From the NCBI GenBank assembly GCA_038529265.1, contig JBCBDX010000004.1:62001-126000 (forward strand): a DNA stretch of 64,000 nt, written 5' to 3'. Position numbers and translations under genes: made by a program. Numbering within the stretch: position 1 is the first letter of the stretch; each line of letters starts with the position of its first letter. This DNA is from JBCBDX01 sp038529265 (GTDB lineage: Bacteria > Pseudomonadota > Alphaproteobacteria > Rhizobiales > Rhizobiaceae). Below, one piece after another: positions 61,964 through 64,000 of the stretch. A model generated the notes under the pieces. That model was not told the origin of the DNA. It did not search any database and worked only from the letters and a program-made list of their open reading frames with translations.

Positions 61964-62668
61964 ATGGCTGAACAGGAAGATATCGTCCTTTCGGAACTGT
62001 CTGAAGACGAACTTGTGCTGCAGATGCACGACGACCTGTATGACGGGTTGAAGGAAGAAATCGCAGAAGCAACACAGATCCTGCTTGACCGCGGATGGAT
62101 GCCCTATGACGTGCTTACCAAGGCGCTTGTTGAAGGCATGCGAATCGTGGGTGAGGATTTTCGAGACGGGATCTTGTTTGTGCCGGAAGTGCTGTTGAGC
62201 GCTAACGCCATGAAGGCTGGCATGGCCTTACTTCGTCCACTGCTCGCAGAAACGGGTGCGCCAAAACTCGGCAAAATGGTTGTCGGCACAGTTAAAGGTG
62301 ACATTCACGACATCGGTAAAAACCTCGTCGGCATGATGATGGAGGGTGCGGGCTTCGATGTTGTTGATTTGGGGATCAACACTCCTGTCGAAGAATACCT
62401 GGAAGCACTGGAGAAAGAACAGCCCGATATTCTGGGCATGTCAGCACTCCTGACAACCACCATGCCCTACATGAAGGTTGTCATCGACACGATGACTGAA
62501 AAAGGTATCCGTGACGACTACATTGTGCTCGTCGGTGGCGCGCCACTAAATGAAGAGTTTGGCAAAGCGATTGGCGCTGATGCTTACTGCCGTGACGCAG
62601 CGGTGGCTGTTGAAACGGCAAAAGACTTCATCAAACGCAAACACAACCAGCAGGGCGTGACCGCTTAA
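61964..62668 (+). CDS. MtbC/MttC-type corrinoid (cobalamin-binding) protein
   Basis: This 234-residue protein has a B12-binding cap domain (about 15-100) and Rossmann B12-binding domain (about 105-225). The lower axial ligand motif DxHxxG is seen as GDIHDIGKN with His115, and GMSALLTTTMPYMK and LVGGAPLNEE follow as in MetH and methylamine corrinoid proteins. It should carry methyl groups on cobalt from an MttB enzyme to an acceptor. It is divergent from mttB paralog 2 and convergent with the GT2 gene, with a four-base overlap. Its cofactor can be made by the cobalamin genes of this window. Confidence 0.94.
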   Translation: MAEQEDIVLSELSEDELVLQMHDDLYDGLKEEIAEATQILLDRGWMPYDVLTKALVEGMRIVGEDFRDGILFVPEVLLSANAMKAGMALLRPLLAETGAPKLGKMVVGTVKGDIHDIGKNLVGMMMEGAGFDVVDLGINTPVEEYLEALEKEQPDILGMSALLTTTMPYMKVVIDTMTEKGIRDDYIVLVGGAPLNEEFGKAIGADAYCRDAAVAVETAKDFIKRKHNQQGVTA

Positions 62669-63756
62669 GTGTCACGCCATGTTACCAGCTTGGTCACCGC
62701 ATAGTTGAAAACGGCGCTCATAAGTGCACCAGCAAGTCCGGCGACGCCAGCAGAAGCGCTCCAAGACAGAATCGTCGTCGAGATCGACAAATTGGCGAGC
62801 GCGCCGATCGAGCACACCGCATAGAACGTCAAAAGGCCCCAAGCGAAATGCGGGCCTTTCAGCTTTCTGTGTGCGTAGGTGACTTCATTGTTGAAAGCGA
62901 AGTTTGTCGTCATTGCCAAATAAGTCGCGCCGATCTGTGCAGCAGCAAATCCAACACCGAAAACGTTTATCAAGCCGAAAAGCGCGAGCATGTGAACGAT
63001 GAGGCCGCTGGTACCGACAAGCGCAAAGAGCAAGAACCGGACAGGGATAAACCCGCCGGTATAGCGGGACACCAAAAGGCCCAGAAACTGTACCGTGACA
63101 AGAAAGCCAAGCTTGCTTTCTCCTTCAACGCGCTCACGAAACTCGAAAGGAACTTCCTTGATGACGAGTTTGTCCCCGTGCCGACTAACGATATCGAACA
63201 GGATCTTAAAGCCGTCGCGTGACACTTCACCGGCAATAATGTCGGCCACATCGCGGCGCATCATGAAAAATCCGCTCATCGGGTCTGTGGTGTATTTGCC
63301 TGTAATCCGGTTGGCCAAAGTTGTGGCTAGCTCTGAACCCTTGGCGCGCGCGCCAGCTGTAAAGCCGGTCGTATGATCGCCACCTTCAGCAAACCGCGAA
63401 CCAATGACAATGTCAGCGCCGTCACGGATCAAATCCAACATCACAGGCAAGCGTGTTTCATCATGCTGCATGTCAGCATCCATAACGACGGTGACCGGTG
63501 CATTAGCCGCCATCATGCCCTCCACACACGCACCGGAAAGACCGCGCCGGTTTACACGGCGTATACAGCGAACATGCGGGTGGCGTGCAACCAGATCGCG
63601 CGTCACTTTTGCAGTGCCATCAGGACTATCATCATCTACGACAATAATCTCGTGCGGCAGATCGTTCAAAGCATCGCCAATCTTCTCGACGATTAATGGT
63701 ATGTTTTTGGCTTCATTAAACGCTGGCAAAATAACGCTGAGTTCTGGCGCTGGCAT
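62665..63756 (-). CDS. Glycosyltransferase family 2 with C-terminal GtrA-type membrane domain
   Basis: This 363-residue protein resembles dolichol/polyprenol-phosphate mannosyltransferase: LPAFNEAKNIPLIVEKI at the start, VDDDSPDGT near 42 and the DxD in MDADMQHDETRLP near 94. The C-terminal part (about 240-360) has four membrane helices like GtrA, which moves lipid-linked sugars. Together this suggests synthesis and flipping of a polyprenyl-phosphate sugar for envelope glycan. It is not obviously related to its corrinoid neighbours. Confidence 0.9.
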   Translation of the reverse strand: MPAPELSVILPAFNEAKNIPLIVEKIGDALNDLPHEIIVVDDDSPDGTAKVTRDLVARHPHVRCIRRVNRRGLSGACVEGMMAANAPVTVVMDADMQHDETRLPVMLDLIRDGADIVIGSRFAEGGDHTTGFTAGARAKGSELATTLANRITGKYTTDPMSGFFMMRRDVADIIAGEVSRDGFKILFDIVSRHGDKLVIKEVPFEFRERVEGESKLGFLVTVQFLGLLVSRYTGGFIPVRFLLFALVGTSGLIVHMLALFGLINVFGVGFAAAQIGATYLAMTTNFAFNNEVTYAHRKLKGPHFAWGLLTFYAVCSIGALANLSISTTILSWSASAGVAGLAGALMSAVFNYAVTKLVTWRDT

Positions 63757-63816
63757 GATATTCTTCCCTGAGGCGGGAGCATATAAGCAGGCATGACTTT
63801 CAAAAGTGTTTCATAA

Positions 63817-64000
63817 ATGGACAATTTGAGCGGCGAAAAAACCAGACTGATTGCATGCGGCATGCTCGCGCGCGAAGTGCTCGACCTCATTTCGTTAAAT
63901 GATTGGCATCATATCGACCTCAAGTGCCTGCCTGCAGAACTACATTTCTATCCGGATCGCATCCCAGCTGCCGTCGAAACCGCCGTTAAAGAGGCGCGCG
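63817..64000 (+). CDS. DUF1638-family protein, N-terminal part (runs off window)
   Basis: From the ATG at 63817 an open frame continues to the window edge: MDNLSGEKTRLIACGMLARE, then LDLISLNDWHHIDLKCLPAELHFYPDRI. The start LIACGMLAREV and the CLPAELH-x-P-x-RIP pattern match, from memory, the N terminus of DUF1638, a family of unknown function that is often near corrinoid methyltransferase genes. Cys14 and Cys38 of this frame are worth noting. The rest of the gene is missing. Confidence 0.75.
   Translation, partial: MDNLSGEKTRLIACGMLAREVLDLISLNDWHHIDLKCLPAELHFYPDRIPAAVETAVKEAR

Overview
The window looks like chromosome from a moderate-GC, probably marine, member of the alphaproteobacterial order Hyphomicrobiales (Rhizobiales). 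This is inferred from gene content, with no database search. The clearest markers are the acpXL-lpxXL cluster for the very-long-chain fatty acid of lipid A, a btaA-btaB pair for betaine lipids, and a large cobalamin gene set. Nothing in it looks like a phage, integron, IS element, CRISPR array, rRNA or tRNA.

Layout. 1-309: 5' end of a succinate-semialdehyde dehydrogenase gene on the minus strand. 501-5291: acpXL, two ketosynthase-like genes, a zinc-type dehydrogenase and lpxXL; the usual fabZXL is absent. 5400-7225: a degenerate ManC-like protein and an L,D-transpeptidase. 7391-13680: an M20 peptidase followed by a four-gene peptide-type ABC transporter. 13677-38065: a cobalamin region in several operons. 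These are cobA-cobB-cobC-cobD (minus), cbiD-cobK (plus), a long minus operon from a small His-rich membrane gene through cbiX, cobH, cobL, cobI and a cbiG-cobJ fusion to cobM, and a second minus operon cobQ-cobU-cobW-cobN-cobO. A DoxX-like gene, a DUF4139 gene, a TerB-like gene and a TSUP exporter are interspersed. The enzymes mix early-cobalt markers (CbiX, CbiD, CbiG) with the late chelatase subunit CobN.

38455-45551 is an accessory stretch: a DUF922-type lipoprotein, a phasin-like gene behind a perfect 14-bp inverted repeat, a class III aminotransferase, a small secreted protein, an AraC regulator, two tandem SDR epimerase paralogs, a DUF3052 protein and a gamma-glutamylcyclotransferase-like protein.

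45552-64000 is dominated by one-carbon and methyl-group metabolism. One minus operon carries an MttB-family methyltransferase, an MDR oxidoreductase and a dimethylglycine/sarcosine dehydrogenase-like flavoprotein. Further on come a betaine-homocysteine methyltransferase-like gene, a second MttB homolog, a divergently transcribed MtbC-type corrinoid protein and the start of a DUF1638 gene. Between them lie a Spy-like protein, a LysE exporter, a MarR regulator, a CDGSH protein, PPK2, an LpxH-like phosphoesterase and btaAB.

A plausible reading is that the cell makes its own cobamide and spends part of it on corrinoid-dependent demethylation of quaternary or tertiary amines (glycine betaine, trimethylamine or relatives). 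The methyl groups would be routed to homocysteine or folate, and the dimethylglycine-type product oxidised by the flavoprotein. A palindrome of the form ATAAAGA-N2-TCTTTAT lies in the mttB/corrinoid-protein divergent promoter, and a weaker copy precedes the BHMT-like gene, which suggests shared regulation. Substrates and the exact reaction order are not shown by the sequence.
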